This document shows, in pieces, positions 7,479 through 16,144 of a stretch of DNA of 64,000 nt. Made by a program: the position numbers and the translations under genes. Source of the stretch: an uncultured Acetatifactor sp. (GTDB lineage Bacteria; Bacillota; Clostridia; Lachnospirales; Lachnospiraceae). The notes beneath the pieces are model-generated. The model searched no databases, was not told where the DNA came from, and saw only the letters and a program-made list of their open reading frames with translations. Positions within the stretch are counted from its first letter, which is position 1, and each line of letters begins with the position of its first letter. The stretch is from the NCBI GenBank assembly GCA_910585615.1, contig CAJUFO010000014.1, positions 6,734 to 70,733 of the forward strand, written 5' to 3'.

Positions 7479-8942
7479 ATGGGACATCTGAATCAGACGA
7501 AAGCGCCGATCTACGAGGCGCTGGAAGCGTTCCGGGGGGAGCGGATCGTGCCCTTCGACGTGCCGGGGCACAAAAGAGGGCAGGGCAATCCGGAGCTGAC
7601 GGCGCTTCTGGGGAAGCAGTGCGTGTCCATTGACGTGAACTCCATGAAGCCCCTGGACAATCTCTGCCATCCGGTGTCCGTGATACGGGAGGCGGAGGAG
7701 CTGGCGGCGGATGCCTTCGGGGCGGCCTACGCCTTCCTCATGGTGGGCGGCACCACGTCCTCCGTCCAGAGCATGGTGCTCAGTGTCTGCAAGAAGGGGG
7801 ACAAAATCATATTGCCCAGGAATGTCCACAGGAGCGTCATCAATGCCCTGGTGCTCTGCGGGGCCGTTCCCATATACGTGAATCCGGACATGGACAGCCG
7901 CCTGGGCATCGCCCTGGGCATGAAGCTGTCCCAGGTGGAGCGGACGGTCTCGGAGCATCCGGACGCGGTGGCGGTACTGGTAAACAATCCCACCTATTAC
8001 GGCATCTGCTCGGATCTGAGGAGCATCGTGGCCCTGGCCCACAGGCACGGCATGAAGGTGCTGGTGGACGAGGCCCACGGGACGCATTTCTATTTCGGGG
8101 AGGACATGCCGGTCTCCGCTATGGCCGCCGGGGCGGACATGGCTTCCGTGAGCATGCACAAGTCCGGCGGGAGCCTGACCCAGAGCTCCTTCCTGCTGAC
8201 GGGGCCGGACATGAACCCGGGCTATGTGCGCCAGATTATCAACCTGACGCAGACCACAAGCGCGTCTTACTTACTGCTGGCCAGCCTGGACATCTCCCGC
8301 CGGAACCTGGTCCTGCGGGGCAGAGGAGAGTTCGCCAAGGTTACGGCCCTGGCGGAGTACGCCAGAAGGGAGATTGGTGCGATCGGCGGCTACTATGCCT
8401 ATACTTCGGAGCTGATCAACGGGGACAGCATCTTCGGCTTCGACCGGACGAAGCTGACAGTCAACACCTTAGGGATAGGGCTGGCGGGCATCGAGGTCTA
8501 CGACCTGCTGCGGGACGAGTACGATATCCAGATGGAGCTGGGGGACATCGCCAATGTGCTGGCCTACATCTCCATCGGGGACAGGGAGCGGGACATGGAG
8601 CGCCTGATCGGGGCACTGGAGGAGATCAAGCGGAAATACAGCAGGGATAATGCGGATTTATATACACAGGAGTACGTGGAGCCCAAGGTGGCGGTGTCGC
8701 CCCAGAGCGCTTTCTATGCGGAGAAGGAGTCACTGCCCCTTCTGGAGACGAAGGGGCGGATCTGCAGCGAATTCGTCATGTGCTACCCGCCGGGCATCCC
8801 CATCCTGGCTCCAGGGGAGGAAATCACGGAGGAGATCCTGGAGTACATCGTCTATGCGAAGGAGAAGGGCTGCTCCATGACCGGGCCGGAGGACGCGCAG
8901 ATAGAGCGGCTCAACGTGCTGCGGGAGGAGTGGATGGCGTAG
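7479..8942 (+). CDS. speA: PLP-dependent Orn/Lys/Arg decarboxylase, probably arginine decarboxylase
   Basis: The 487-residue protein has the fold-type I decarboxylase pattern of the short B. subtilis SpeA type: PFDVPGHKRG near the N-terminus, DEAHGTH around residue 193, and SMHKSGGSLTQSS with the PLP lysine at about 228. The length is normal for this subgroup. Arginine is the likeliest substrate because agmatine deiminase and N-carbamoylputrescine amidase genes occur in the same window at 41.5-43.8 kb, and together they give an arginine-to-putrescine path. Lysine or ornithine cannot be excluded by sequence. AGGAAAGGGGG precedes the ATG. It lies between speD and speE. Confidence 0.88.
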   Translation: MGHLNQTKAPIYEALEAFRGERIVPFDVPGHKRGQGNPELTALLGKQCVSIDVNSMKPLDNLCHPVSVIREAEELAADAFGAAYAFLMVGGTTSSVQSMVLSVCKKGDKIILPRNVHRSVINALVLCGAVPIYVNPDMDSRLGIALGMKLSQVERTVSEHPDAVAVLVNNPTYYGICSDLRSIVALAHRHGMKVLVDEAHGTHFYFGEDMPVSAMAAGADMASVSMHKSGGSLTQSSFLLTGPDMNPGYVRQIINLTQTTSASYLLLASLDISRRNLVLRGRGEFAKVTALAEYARREIGAIGGYYAYTSELINGDSIFGFDRTKLTVNTLGIGLAGIEVYDLLRDEYDIQMELGDIANVLAYISIGDRERDMERLIGALEEIKRKYSRDNADLYTQEYVEPKVAVSPQSAFYAEKESLPLLETKGRICSEFVMCYPPGIPILAPGEEITEEILEYIVYAKEKGCSMTGPEDAQIERLNVLREEWMA

Positions 8943-9026
8943 GGGAAGGTTCGGAGCGATTTTGAATATACTGCGGGGTCTTTTGCGATGGAAGAGGCTG
9001 AGAGAAGTCAAAAAGGAGGTGCGAGT

Positions 9027-9890
9027 ATGGAATTATGGTTTTCGGAACAGCATACACCGGATGTAAAGCTTTCCATCAAGGTGGAGAGGCAGCTATGCGG
9101 CGTGGAGAGCAGTTTCCAGCGGATCGATGTGTTCGAGTCCCCGGAGTTCGGGCGGTTCCTGACGCTGGACGGCTACATGATGCTCACGGAGAAGGATGAA
9201 TTCATCTATCACGAGATGATGGTGCATGTGCCCATGGCGGTGCACCCGCGGGTGCGCAGCGTCCTGGTCATCGGGGGCGGAGACGGCGGTATCGTCAGGG
9301 AGCTGGTGAAGTACCCGGAGGTGGAGCGGATCGACCTGGCGGAAATCGACGAGCAGGTGGTCACCGTATGCAGACAATACCTGCCGGGAGTCTCCTGCGG
9401 CCTGGAGGACAGCCGCGTCCACATCTACTATGAGGACGGCATGAAGTTCGTGCGGCGAAAGGCCGATGAATACGACCTGATCGTGGTGGACTCCACGGAT
9501 CCCTTCGGGCCGGGGGAGGCGCTGTTCACCAAGGAATTCTACGGGAACTGCTACAAGGCCCTGCGGGAGGACGGCATCATGGTGAACCAGCATGAGAGCC
9601 CCTTCTACGAGGCGGACGCCAAGGCCTGCATGCGGGCCCACAAGCGCATCGTGGAGAGCTTCCCCATCAGCAGGGTGTACCAGGCCCATATCCCCACCTA
9701 CCCCTCGGGGCACTGGCTCTTCGGCTTTGCCTCCAGGAGATACCATCCGGTCCACGACCTGGACGGGGAGCGCTGGCTGGAGAGAGGGATCGAGACCAGG
9801 TATTACACGCCCAGGCTCCACATGGGGGCTTTCTGCCTGCCGGCCTATGTGGAGCGGCTGCTGCGGAAGGTGGAGATACACGAGGGGTAA
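9027..9890 (+). CDS. speE: Spermidine synthase
   Basis: The 287-residue protein has the N-terminal beta-hairpin domain and the aminopropyltransferase core: FLTLDG, the SAM-fold motif VIGGGDGG (81-88), and VVDSTDPFGP, where Asp155 and Asp158 are the expected catalytic and putrescine-binding acids. It transfers the aminopropyl group of decarboxylated SAM to putrescine. The ATG at 9027 was chosen over an upstream ATG because AAGGAGG precedes it at good spacing. It sits between the decarboxylase and the carboxyspermidine synthase gene. Confidence 0.95.
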   Translation: MELWFSEQHTPDVKLSIKVERQLCGVESSFQRIDVFESPEFGRFLTLDGYMMLTEKDEFIYHEMMVHVPMAVHPRVRSVLVIGGGDGGIVRELVKYPEVERIDLAEIDEQVVTVCRQYLPGVSCGLEDSRVHIYYEDGMKFVRRKADEYDLIVVDSTDPFGPGEALFTKEFYGNCYKALREDGIMVNQHESPFYEADAKACMRAHKRIVESFPISRVYQAHIPTYPSGHWLFGFASRRYHPVHDLDGERWLERGIETRYYTPRLHMGAFCLPAYVERLLRKVEIHEG

Positions 9891-9892
9891 GA

Positions 9893-10125
9893 GAGGGGCA
9901 GGCTTCGTGCTGATGCAAACTCAGTCATGATTGATTAGAAAAAAGATGTATGGAGACAGGCTGCGGTGAAGAGACATCGCGTATACGTCAAAAACAACCG
10001 CAATACTGATAGAGAATGAGGGAAGTACAGAAGATACAGCAGAGGGCAGACTTCGTGCTTATGTAAACCCAGCTTTGATTAACCAGGAAAAAGATGTGTA
10101 GAGACAGGCTGCGGTGAGGAAGCAT
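9893..10125 (+). repeat. Imperfect 84-bp direct repeat between speE and the next gene
   Basis: Segments 9893-9976 and 10042-10125 are near-copies (shared blocks such as CTTCGTGCT, AAAAAGATGT and GAGACAGGCTGCGGTGA). The intervening 65 bp show nothing recognisable. No protein is evident. The repeats place two similar leaders ahead of the carboxynorspermidine synthase gene. Confidence 0.75.
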
Positions 10126-10194
10126 GTTCGGGACTGGTACCCCGGTGCAGAGGAAGCATATCGGAATATTGGAAGAAGAAACGGAGAGAAGAAA

Positions 10195-11454
10195 ATGGCT
10201 AAGATACTGATAATCGGCTGCGGCGGCGTGGCTGCCGTGGCTATCCAGAAATGCGCGAAGAAGGCGGATGTGTTCTCGGAGATCTGCATCGCCAGCCGCA
10301 CGGTGTCCAAATGCGATGCCCTGAAGGAGAAGCTTGCGGGCGCCACGGCGGCGAAAATCACCACCGCCCAGGTGGACGCGGACAATGTGGAGGAGCTGAT
10401 CGCCCTGATAGAAAGGGAGCAGCCCAAGGCCGTGCTGAACCTGGCCCTGCCCTATCAGGACCTGACCATCATGGAGGCCTGCCTGGCCTGCAAGGTAGAC
10501 TACATCGACACCGCCAACTACGAGGCGGAGGACACGGAAGACCCTGCCTGGCGGGCTGTATACGAAAAAAGATGCAGGGAAGAGGGATTTACCGCGTATT
10601 TCGACTATTCCTGGCAGTGGGCCTACAGGGAGCGCTTCGAGAAGGCCGGAATCACGGCCCTGCTGGGCAGCGGCTTCGACCCCGGGGTCACCAGCGTCTT
10701 CTCCGCCTATGCCCTGAAGCATTATTTTGACGAAATCCACTATATCGATATCATGGACTGCAATGGCGGCGACCACGGCTATCCCTTCGCCACCAACTTC
10801 AACCCGGAGATCAACCTGCGGGAAGTGTCCGCCAAGGGCTCCTACTGGGAGGACGGCCGCTGGGTGGAGACGGAACCCATGGAGATCAAGCGGGAGTACG
10901 ACTTCGCCCAGGTGGGGAAGAAGGACATGTATCTGCTGCACCATGAGGAGATCGAGTCCCTGGCCAAGAACATCCCTGGCGTGAAGCGCATCCGCTTCTT
11001 CATGACCTTCGGCACAAGCTACCTGACCCACATGAAATGCCTGGAGAACGTAGGCATGCTGCGCACGGATTCGTTGCTATTCGAGGGCAGGGAGATCGTG
11101 CCCATCCAGTTCCTGAAGGCCCTGCTCCCGGACCCTGCCTCCCTTGGCCCCAGGACGGTGGGCAAGACGAATATCGGCTGCATCTTCACAGGCGTGAAGG
11201 ACGGGAAGGAGAAGTCCGTCTACATCTACAATGTGTGCGACCACCAGGAATGCTATAAGGAGCTGGGCTCCCAGGCCATCTCCTACACCACCGGCGTCCC
11301 CGCCATGATCGGGGCCATGCTGGTGATGGAGGGCATCTGGAAGAGGCCCGGCGTGTTCAATGTGGAGGAATTCGCCCCGGATCCCTTCATGGAGGCGCTG
11401 AACGAGTACGGCCTGCCCTGGGTGGTGGAGGAGAACCCGGTTCTGGTGGATTAG
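10195..11454 (+). CDS. Carboxynorspermidine/carboxyspermidine synthase (saccharopine dehydrogenase family)
   Basis: The 419-residue protein starts with a Rossmann motif (ILIIGCGGVAAVA, about 4-16) and matches the saccharopine-dehydrogenase-like family, including VDYIDTANYE around 100 and GSGFDPGVTSVFSAYA around 160. In the polyamine context it is best read as the enzyme that condenses a diamine with aspartate semialdehyde, using NADPH, to give carboxynorspermidine or carboxyspermidine. Its partner decarboxylase NspC is encoded 28 kb away at 39.7 kb. The ATG at 10195 follows GGAGAGAAGAAA. A real lysine-pathway saccharopine dehydrogenase is less likely given the neighbours. Confidence 0.88.
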   Translation: MAKILIIGCGGVAAVAIQKCAKKADVFSEICIASRTVSKCDALKEKLAGATAAKITTAQVDADNVEELIALIEREQPKAVLNLALPYQDLTIMEACLACKVDYIDTANYEAEDTEDPAWRAVYEKRCREEGFTAYFDYSWQWAYRERFEKAGITALLGSGFDPGVTSVFSAYALKHYFDEIHYIDIMDCNGGDHGYPFATNFNPEINLREVSAKGSYWEDGRWVETEPMEIKREYDFAQVGKKDMYLLHHEEIESLAKNIPGVKRIRFFMTFGTSYLTHMKCLENVGMLRTDSLLFEGREIVPIQFLKALLPDPASLGPRTVGKTNIGCIFTGVKDGKEKSVYIYNVCDHQECYKELGSQAISYTTGVPAMIGAMLVMEGIWKRPGVFNVEEFAPDPFMEALNEYGLPWVVEENPVLVD

Positions 11455-11471
11455 ACAGCGACAGTCATGGA

Positions 11472-11536
11472 GCAGACATGCCGTGTTTGCGGGAACGGCT
11501 GCGGTGCATCGGTTACCCGGAAACGGGCATGTCTGC
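11472..11536. other. Intergenic inverted repeat after the carboxynorspermidine synthase gene
   Basis: GCAGACATGCC (11472-11482) pairs with GGCATGTCTGC (11526-11536). A partial echo of the loop sequence (CGGTTACCCGG, then CGGTTATCCGG) follows. No T-run is present, so this may be an mRNA stabilising hairpin or a REP-like element and not a terminator. Confidence 0.55.
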
Positions 11537-11611
11537 CGGAAGTGTCATCGGTTATCCGGGAATAAGTATGCCTGCTGGCATTGGATTGAAAATAGCGGGG
11601 AGGTCAGCTTC

Positions 11612-12001
11612 ATGAATCAGGATACGCTCATGTTCTTTGAGGGAAAGCCGGAGGCCCTGGCGCTGTACCAGAACTTCGCCGAAAAGCTGTTTTCGGAGGT
11701 CGGCCAGGTGCAGGTCAGGGTGCAGAAGACCCAGATTGCATTTTCCAACGGCCATAACTTCGCCTTCGTGTCCTTCCTGCCTGTGCGGAAAGCGAAGGAG
11801 CGGCCGCAGCACTATATCGTCGTCACCTTCGGGCTGGGGCATCAGGTGGAATCACCCCGCATCGACGGGGCAGTGGAGCCCTATCCCAACCGCTGGACCC
11901 ATCATGTCCTGATCTCCAGGGAGGCGGAGATCGACGGGGAGCTGATGGGCTGGGTGAGGGAGGCCGCGGAGTTTGCGGCGCGGAAACGGCGGATGAGTTG
12001 A
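11612..12001 (+). CDS. DUF5655-type small protein
   Basis: This 129-residue protein resembles the DUF5655 family: a LYQNFAEKLF-type helix, an internal VQVRVQKTQIAFSNGHNFAFVS strand-rich core, then FGLGHQVESPRI and a conserved WTHH segment. The family is small and cytoplasmic, with no established reaction. No signal peptide or membrane segment is seen. The start follows GGGGAGGTCAGC. It begins the block that separates the two halves of the polyamine cluster and is followed by a DJ-1-like gene in the same direction. Confidence 0.7.
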   Translation: MNQDTLMFFEGKPEALALYQNFAEKLFSEVGQVQVRVQKTQIAFSNGHNFAFVSFLPVRKAKERPQHYIVVTFGLGHQVESPRIDGAVEPYPNRWTHHVLISREAEIDGELMGWVREAAEFAARKRRMS

Positions 12002-12049
12002 AAACGATGAGGGAAAAGGAATGGGGGAAAAGGAATGGAGGAAAAAGGG

Positions 12050-12685
12050 ATGAGGAAATTCGCGGTTTTATTGTATCCGGACTTCTCTTTGCAGGAGATA
12101 ACCTGTCTTACATCTGCGCTCACGATCTGGTTCGGTGAGAAGATTGACTTTATCGCAAGCGAAAAGAAGGAATATGTAAGCGAGGAGGGTTTGCGTGTCC
12201 TCCCCACCAGGACAACGGCAGAAGCGAGGATAACAGATTACGACTGCGTGATTCTGCCGGGGACAGTCAACCCGCTGCCTGCGCTGTTCGATGATGGGCT
12301 GATTGATTTCCTCAGGGGCGGAATGCAGTCAGATATCGTATTCGCGGCTGTTTCTTCCGCTCCGATTTTGCTGTCTAAAGCGGGAATCCTAAACGGCAGG
12401 AAGTTCACCTCGGGGTATTTCATGCAGATGGCAGACGCTTTTGCGTTTGTGGAAAAAGATAATTTCATACACAAGGGAGTGGTTGAAGACGGAAATGTCA
12501 TAACGGCTGTGGGCATGTTCTTCAGGGAATTTGCCGAAGCTGTGCTGCGCAGGTTCGGGTATGATATCGGGAAGGAGTTCATGCGCGACAAGCCGGAAGA
12601 TTTTACGGAAGAAGAGCTGGCATTCTACTGGTCTGATGAGGAATATCAGGAATTTCTGGAGGAATTGAAGGCTTATACCGGTTAG
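12050..12685 (+). CDS. DJ-1/PfpI-superfamily protein lacking the nucleophile cysteine
   Basis: The 211-residue protein has the DJ-1/PfpI fold pattern: KFAVLLYPDFSLQEI at the N-terminus, a CVILPG strand and an elbow reading FAAVSSAPILLSKAG. The usual nucleophilic Cys at this elbow is Ser (residues 102-103). Family members act as glyoxalases, amidases or stress proteins, or as the sensor part of regulators. Without the Cys the catalytic role is doubtful. The ATG at 12050 is preferred over 12035 because GGAGG lies 8 nt before it. A terminator follows at 12945-13008. Confidence 0.75.
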   Translation: MRKFAVLLYPDFSLQEITCLTSALTIWFGEKIDFIASEKKEYVSEEGLRVLPTRTTAEARITDYDCVILPGTVNPLPALFDDGLIDFLRGGMQSDIVFAAVSSAPILLSKAGILNGRKFTSGYFMQMADAFAFVEKDNFIHKGVVEDGNVITAVGMFFREFAEAVLRRFGYDIGKEFMRDKPEDFTEEELAFYWSDEEYQEFLEELKAYTG

Positions 12686-12944
12686 GCTGCATGAGTCAAG
12701 ACATACGAACACGGGAAGGCCCTGGAGGCGGCTCCCGGCAGAGACGAAAGGGCCTGGGGCTCAGCTGCAGGGTGGAAAAGCAGCCGGAGGACTGGCCCAT
12801 ATGGCGCAACCCGGACGATTCCCAGGTCAAGGCCGACCCCAGACGGGAGGCCTGGGTGGAACGGGCGAAAGGGTAAGGGACATTGCTGTTCTGGCGGGAA
12901 CAGAGGCCTGATGATAGGGGCTCTATTGCTTGAATGAATGATAT

Positions 12945-13008
12945 GCCTGTCTGCGGAATGAAGGAATGGGTGGATTCCTGACATACGCCAGACAGGCAAA
13001 TCTTTTTT
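12945..13008 (+). terminator. Rho-independent terminator after the DJ-1-like gene
   Basis: GCCTGTCTG (12945-12953) pairs with CAGACAGGC (12989-12997), with an inner stem AGGAAT/ATTCCT, followed by TCTTTTTT. The 260 bp between the gene and this hairpin hold only a weak 61-codon open frame (12691-12876) that I could not support as a gene. Confidence 0.8.
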
Positions 13009-13138
13009 GCGCAACAGACAAGGCTACCTGTGACATATCAGGGTCTTATCGGCTCTTTTAGCTGTTCCGTAAATCTGGTGTCCTCGGTGACGGCATCCGT
13101 CATATCGCACAGAACTTCCGGACGGAAGCCTGGGCTGC

Positions 13139-13906
13139 TCATTTCCTGGCCACCAAAGTGAACTCCCCCGGCACCCTGTCATTGGTCCAGGCCGGGTGCT
13201 CGTCGAACCGCTCCAGCGCAAAGCCGCAGCCGATGACGGAATTGATGATCTCGCTGACGGTATATTTTCGGTAGAGGCATTTGGGCATCCGGCTCCGCAC
13301 AGGCTCCTCATAGAACCGCGCATGGGCCATCTCCCCCTCGAAGACAGCTGCATCGAAATACCCCCTGGAGGGCTGCTCCAGTTCCAGGAGGTCCGCGATT
13401 TTCGTAAAGGGATGGAAATCGCTGCAGATCATCTTCCCGGCGGGCTTCAGCAGAGTATGGCAGACCTTCATGAACTGGTCGATATCGTGGAAATAGTGCA
13501 GGATGCCGCCCTCCATGAACACTATGTCAAAATAGCCGCCGTAGCGCCCCGGGTCGATTTCCAACACATCGCACACTTCATAACGGATATCCGCACCTGC
13601 GGCCCCGGCGAACTCCATGGCATATCTGCGGTTGTCCTCCGAAATGTCGAATACCGTCACCTCCGCGCCCAGCAGGGCCAGAGGAACAGCCTTTTTCCCG
13701 CAGGAGCCGCACAGATTGGCCACCCGGACGCCCTCATAGCGGTCAAAGTAGGCCGCAAACTGTTTCAGCATGCGCAGAGGATTCTCCACGGCCTCTTTGG
13801 CCCTCTCGGCAGGCGGGCCGGAGTGGGTCATCCAGAAATCATAGGCGGAATATTCCCAGGCTTTCTTGTTCTGGGCGCGGTAGTTCTCGGATGTCTGCTG
13901 TTCCAT
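13139..13906 (-). CDS. SAM-dependent class I methyltransferase
   Basis: The 255-residue protein has a Rossmann methyltransferase core: VANLCGSCGKKAVPLALLGAEVTVFDIS (motif I and the acidic end of strand 2), DVLEIDPG, and an EGGILHYFHD segment typical of small-molecule methyltransferases. The substrate is unknown. The start at 13906 is supported by AAAGGAGAACAGCAA on the minus strand. It lies 39 bp downstream of a zincin gene in the same direction, so the two probably form an operon. Confidence 0.8.
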   Translation of the reverse strand: MEQQTSENYRAQNKKAWEYSAYDFWMTHSGPPAERAKEAVENPLRMLKQFAAYFDRYEGVRVANLCGSCGKKAVPLALLGAEVTVFDISEDNRRYAMEFAGAAGADIRYEVCDVLEIDPGRYGGYFDIVFMEGGILHYFHDIDQFMKVCHTLLKPAGKMICSDFHPFTKIADLLELEQPSRGYFDAAVFEGEMAHARFYEEPVRSRMPKCLYRKYTVSEIINSVIGCGFALERFDEHPAWTNDRVPGEFTLVARK

Positions 13907-13945
13907 TTGCTGTTCTCCTTTCTTTCCGGGCCGTAAGCCCGGCAA

Positions 13946-14947
13946 TCACCCCAAAGGCCTGAAATGCTCCAGTGTTTTGCACGGATGGTAGAAGCACTGG
14001 AACATCACGTCCAGGCCAAAGGCATCATAAATGCTCCCGAAGAGCTCGTTCCCAAAGCTGTAGATAGGCGTCTGTTCCAGAGATGCCGATTCTTCCGGAT
14101 AGAGGTGTGGATTCCACCAGTATGTCCTGAACTGCTCGTCGATCTCCTTCTCCGAAATCAGGCCGCCTTCAAGCCTTCTGACAGTGTCCTGAAAAAGGGC
14201 GAGGTGTTCCGGAAAATGCCTGTTGAGGATGGCCATGGCCGGAATGCCGATATTGGCATCCAGGCCGGGGTTCATCCTTTTGGATAGTATTCCTTCCGCA
14301 TTGTTGCAGAACTTTATGGCCATCCCCTCGCCGGTGAAGCGGAAGATGTACCGCTCAAGAGCGCTGAATTTTTCGGTAAAGGAATGATAGCTGCCCACCA
14401 GCTTCATTGTCTGCAGATGGTGCATCTCATGCAGGATGACATAGGGCAGCTCTTCCATGGCGCAGTATGTCTCGACGCCGAACAGATCCAGGTGCAGCGC
14501 ATTCTCATGCACATAGCCGAAAGAAGGGCCGAAGCTGAGGGTGGAGACTACATCTATATCATCTAAGTACACATCGCCGGGGAAAGCGGCCCGGAGCCTG
14601 TCCTGGAGGTTTTGCAGATTCTCCTCTGTCAGCATGCCCATGAGCCTGCGGTATCTGTCACGGTACTTCTGTGGGTGGGCGGCGCAGTCCAGCCACAGCC
14701 CATGTCTGTCCCGCAGGGCGGTCCTGCGGTCAGGGCTCAGTTCGGGAATGTCCTCCGGGGCGATGGTCCTGAAGCGGGCGAAATAGGACACAAGAGGCTC
14801 CCTGGAGTCCAGGCCGTATCTTCTGGCCTCAAAGAGATAGTCCTCATGGCCTAAGATGTCGGCCGCAGCCTGTGGATCTTCCTGCCCCATGCCGGATTTC
14901 GCCACATATTCCAGCATCAGGGGGATGCTGGATGTCCTTAGTCTCAT
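13946..14947 (-). CDS. Putative zinc-dependent peptidase (DUF5700-like, HExxH)
   Basis: The 333-residue protein contains VILHEMHHLQTM, a clear HExxH zincin signature (His173-Glu174-Met-His-His177). A conserved RFTGEGMAIKFCNNAEG segment about 40 residues later could supply the third zinc ligand. It looks cytoplasmic, with no signal peptide or membrane segment. DUF5700-type proteins share this arrangement, but their substrates are unknown. The start at 14947 follows CGGAGGAACTGGCA. Transcription continues into the methyltransferase gene. Confidence 0.65.
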   Translation of the reverse strand: MRLRTSSIPLMLEYVAKSGMGQEDPQAAADILGHEDYLFEARRYGLDSREPLVSYFARFRTIAPEDIPELSPDRRTALRDRHGLWLDCAAHPQKYRDRYRRLMGMLTEENLQNLQDRLRAAFPGDVYLDDIDVVSTLSFGPSFGYVHENALHLDLFGVETYCAMEELPYVILHEMHHLQTMKLVGSYHSFTEKFSALERYIFRFTGEGMAIKFCNNAEGILSKRMNPGLDANIGIPAMAILNRHFPEHLALFQDTVRRLEGGLISEKEIDEQFRTYWWNPHLYPEESASLEQTPIYSFGNELFGSIYDAFGLDVMFQCFYHPCKTLEHFRPLG

Positions 14948-15037
14948 TGCCAGTTCCTCCGTAATCTTGTCGTTTTGCGGATATCGTATTCTCAGTATAC
15001 AGGAGCCGGGGCCGGTTTGCAACCTTTTCATGCGCTG

Positions 15038-15149
15038 CTATTTATACTGCAGACCGCCAGGATTTACAGTGGTGTCGCTGGGAAAGTGCTTGGCTGGCGG
15101 TCTGCGGTCGGGTTGCGCTGCATATTTAACCGGTGCGCAGTATAAATAG
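15038..15149. mobile_element. MITE-like element, copy A (112 bp)
   Basis: Perfect 13-bp terminal inverted repeats, CTATTTATACTGC (15038-15050) and GCAGTATAAATAG (15137-15149), bound the element. An inner palindrome pairs GCAGACCGCCAG with CTGGCGGTCTGC. The body is about 85-90% alike by eye to copies at 31026-31117 and 32192-32293. No coding capacity is present, so movement would need a transposase acting in trans. Confidence 0.8.
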
Positions 15150-15162
15150 AATTGTGCAAATG

Positions 15163-15215
15163 ACCTTGCACAAAGACGGAAAATATGCTGCTATGTGCAA
15201 ATAGGAGGTGTACGG
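15163..15215 (+). other. Orphan leader resembling that of the AAA/DUF4143 ATPase gene
   Basis: The segment with CTTGCACAAA, AATATGCT, TATGTGCAAA and AGGAGGTG matches in order the leader of the ATPase gene at 29745-29798. Here no ATPase gene follows. It directly adjoins MITE copy A, and the ATPase gene is directly followed by MITE copy B, so this may be the scar of a second, deleted ATPase copy. Confidence 0.5.
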
Positions 15216-15290
15216 AAGAATTGGCGCTGACATAAAGGAAGCGGAACAGAGTTGTCGGAAATGGGCAGTTTGTTTTTTTACACAAAACAC

Positions 15291-15319
15291 TTGCGCGGTT
15301 CATATAAAAGTGATATTAT
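15291..15319 (+). promoter_or_regulatory. Promoter of the ABC exporter genes
   Basis: TTGCGC (15291-15296), 17 bp, TATTAT (15314-15319). GTGATAT is repeated around the -10 region (15310 and 15321), a possible regulator site. The leader to the ATG at 15422 is about 95 nt. Confidence 0.6.
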
Positions 15320-15421
15320 AGTGATATCAATCAGAAACAAAAAACATATGAAGGCCGGAAGACATGGCAGGAATACTGCCGTGGACAACAGAGGAGCGGG
15401 AGTGACAGGAGGAAACGGACA

Positions 15422-16144
15422 ATGCTTGAAATCAAGAACCTGACAAAAACCTACAAAGGCGGCAAGACCGCAGTGGACAATCTGTCCCTGAGGGTGCGGG
15501 CCGGAGACATTTACGGCTTCATCGGCCACAATGGCGCCGGGAAGACCACCACCATCAAGGCCGTGGTGGGCATCCACGACTTCGACAAGGGGGAGATCCG
15601 GGTGGACGGCAAGGACGTGCGCACCCAGTCCCTGGCCTGCAAGAAAGCCATGGCCTACATCCCCGACAGCCCGGACATCTATGAGTATCTGACGGGCATC
15701 CAGTACCTGAACTTCCTGGCGGACATCTACCAGGTACCCGGTAAGGCGCGGGAGGAGCGCATCCGCAGGGCGGCGGAGGACTTCGGCATCTATTCCGTAC
15801 TGGGAGACCTGGTGTCCACCTACTCCCACGGCATGCGGCAGAAGCTGGCCCTCACGGGGGCGCTGATCCACGAGCCAAAGCTCCTGGTGCTGGATGAGCC
15901 CTTCGTGGGGCTGGATCCGGAAGCCTCCCTGCTGCTGAAGCGCAAGATGCATGCCTTCTGTGAAAAGGGCAGCGCCATCTTCTTCTCCACCCATGTGCTG
16001 GAGGTGGCGGAGAAGCTCTGCAACCGCATCGCGGTGATCTCCGGCGGAAAGCTGATCGTGGAGGGCGACACAAAGGAGCTCACCAGAGACAAATCCCTGG
16101 AGGACGTATTTATGGAGGTGACCCATCATGACAAGGCAGATTAG
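15422..16144 (+). CDS. ABC transporter ATP-binding protein
   Basis: The 240-residue protein has Walker A GHNGAGKT (35-42), signature YSHGMRQK, Walker B LLVLDEP and a switch histidine in FFSTHVLE. The C-terminal DKSLEDVFMEVT is typical of ATPases that power ABC-2/EcsAB-type exporters. It probably energises export or a membrane-stress function with the following permease, which it overlaps by 17 bp. The exported substrate is unknown. An upstream promoter is visible, so this pair forms its own unit. Confidence 0.92.
   Translation: MLEIKNLTKTYKGGKTAVDNLSLRVRAGDIYGFIGHNGAGKTTTIKAVVGIHDFDKGEIRVDGKDVRTQSLACKKAMAYIPDSPDIYEYLTGIQYLNFLADIYQVPGKAREERIRRAAEDFGIYSVLGDLVSTYSHGMRQKLALTGALIHEPKLLVLDEPFVGLDPEASLLLKRKMHAFCEKGSAIFFSTHVLEVAEKLCNRIAVISGGKLIVEGDTKELTRDKSLEDVFMEVTHHDKAD

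Noticed and set aside
12691..12876. 61-codon plus-strand frame after the DJ-1-like gene
   Set aside because: Charged and compositionally biased, no clear ribosome site, and it lies before the terminator of the DJ-1 unit; no evidence of a gene.
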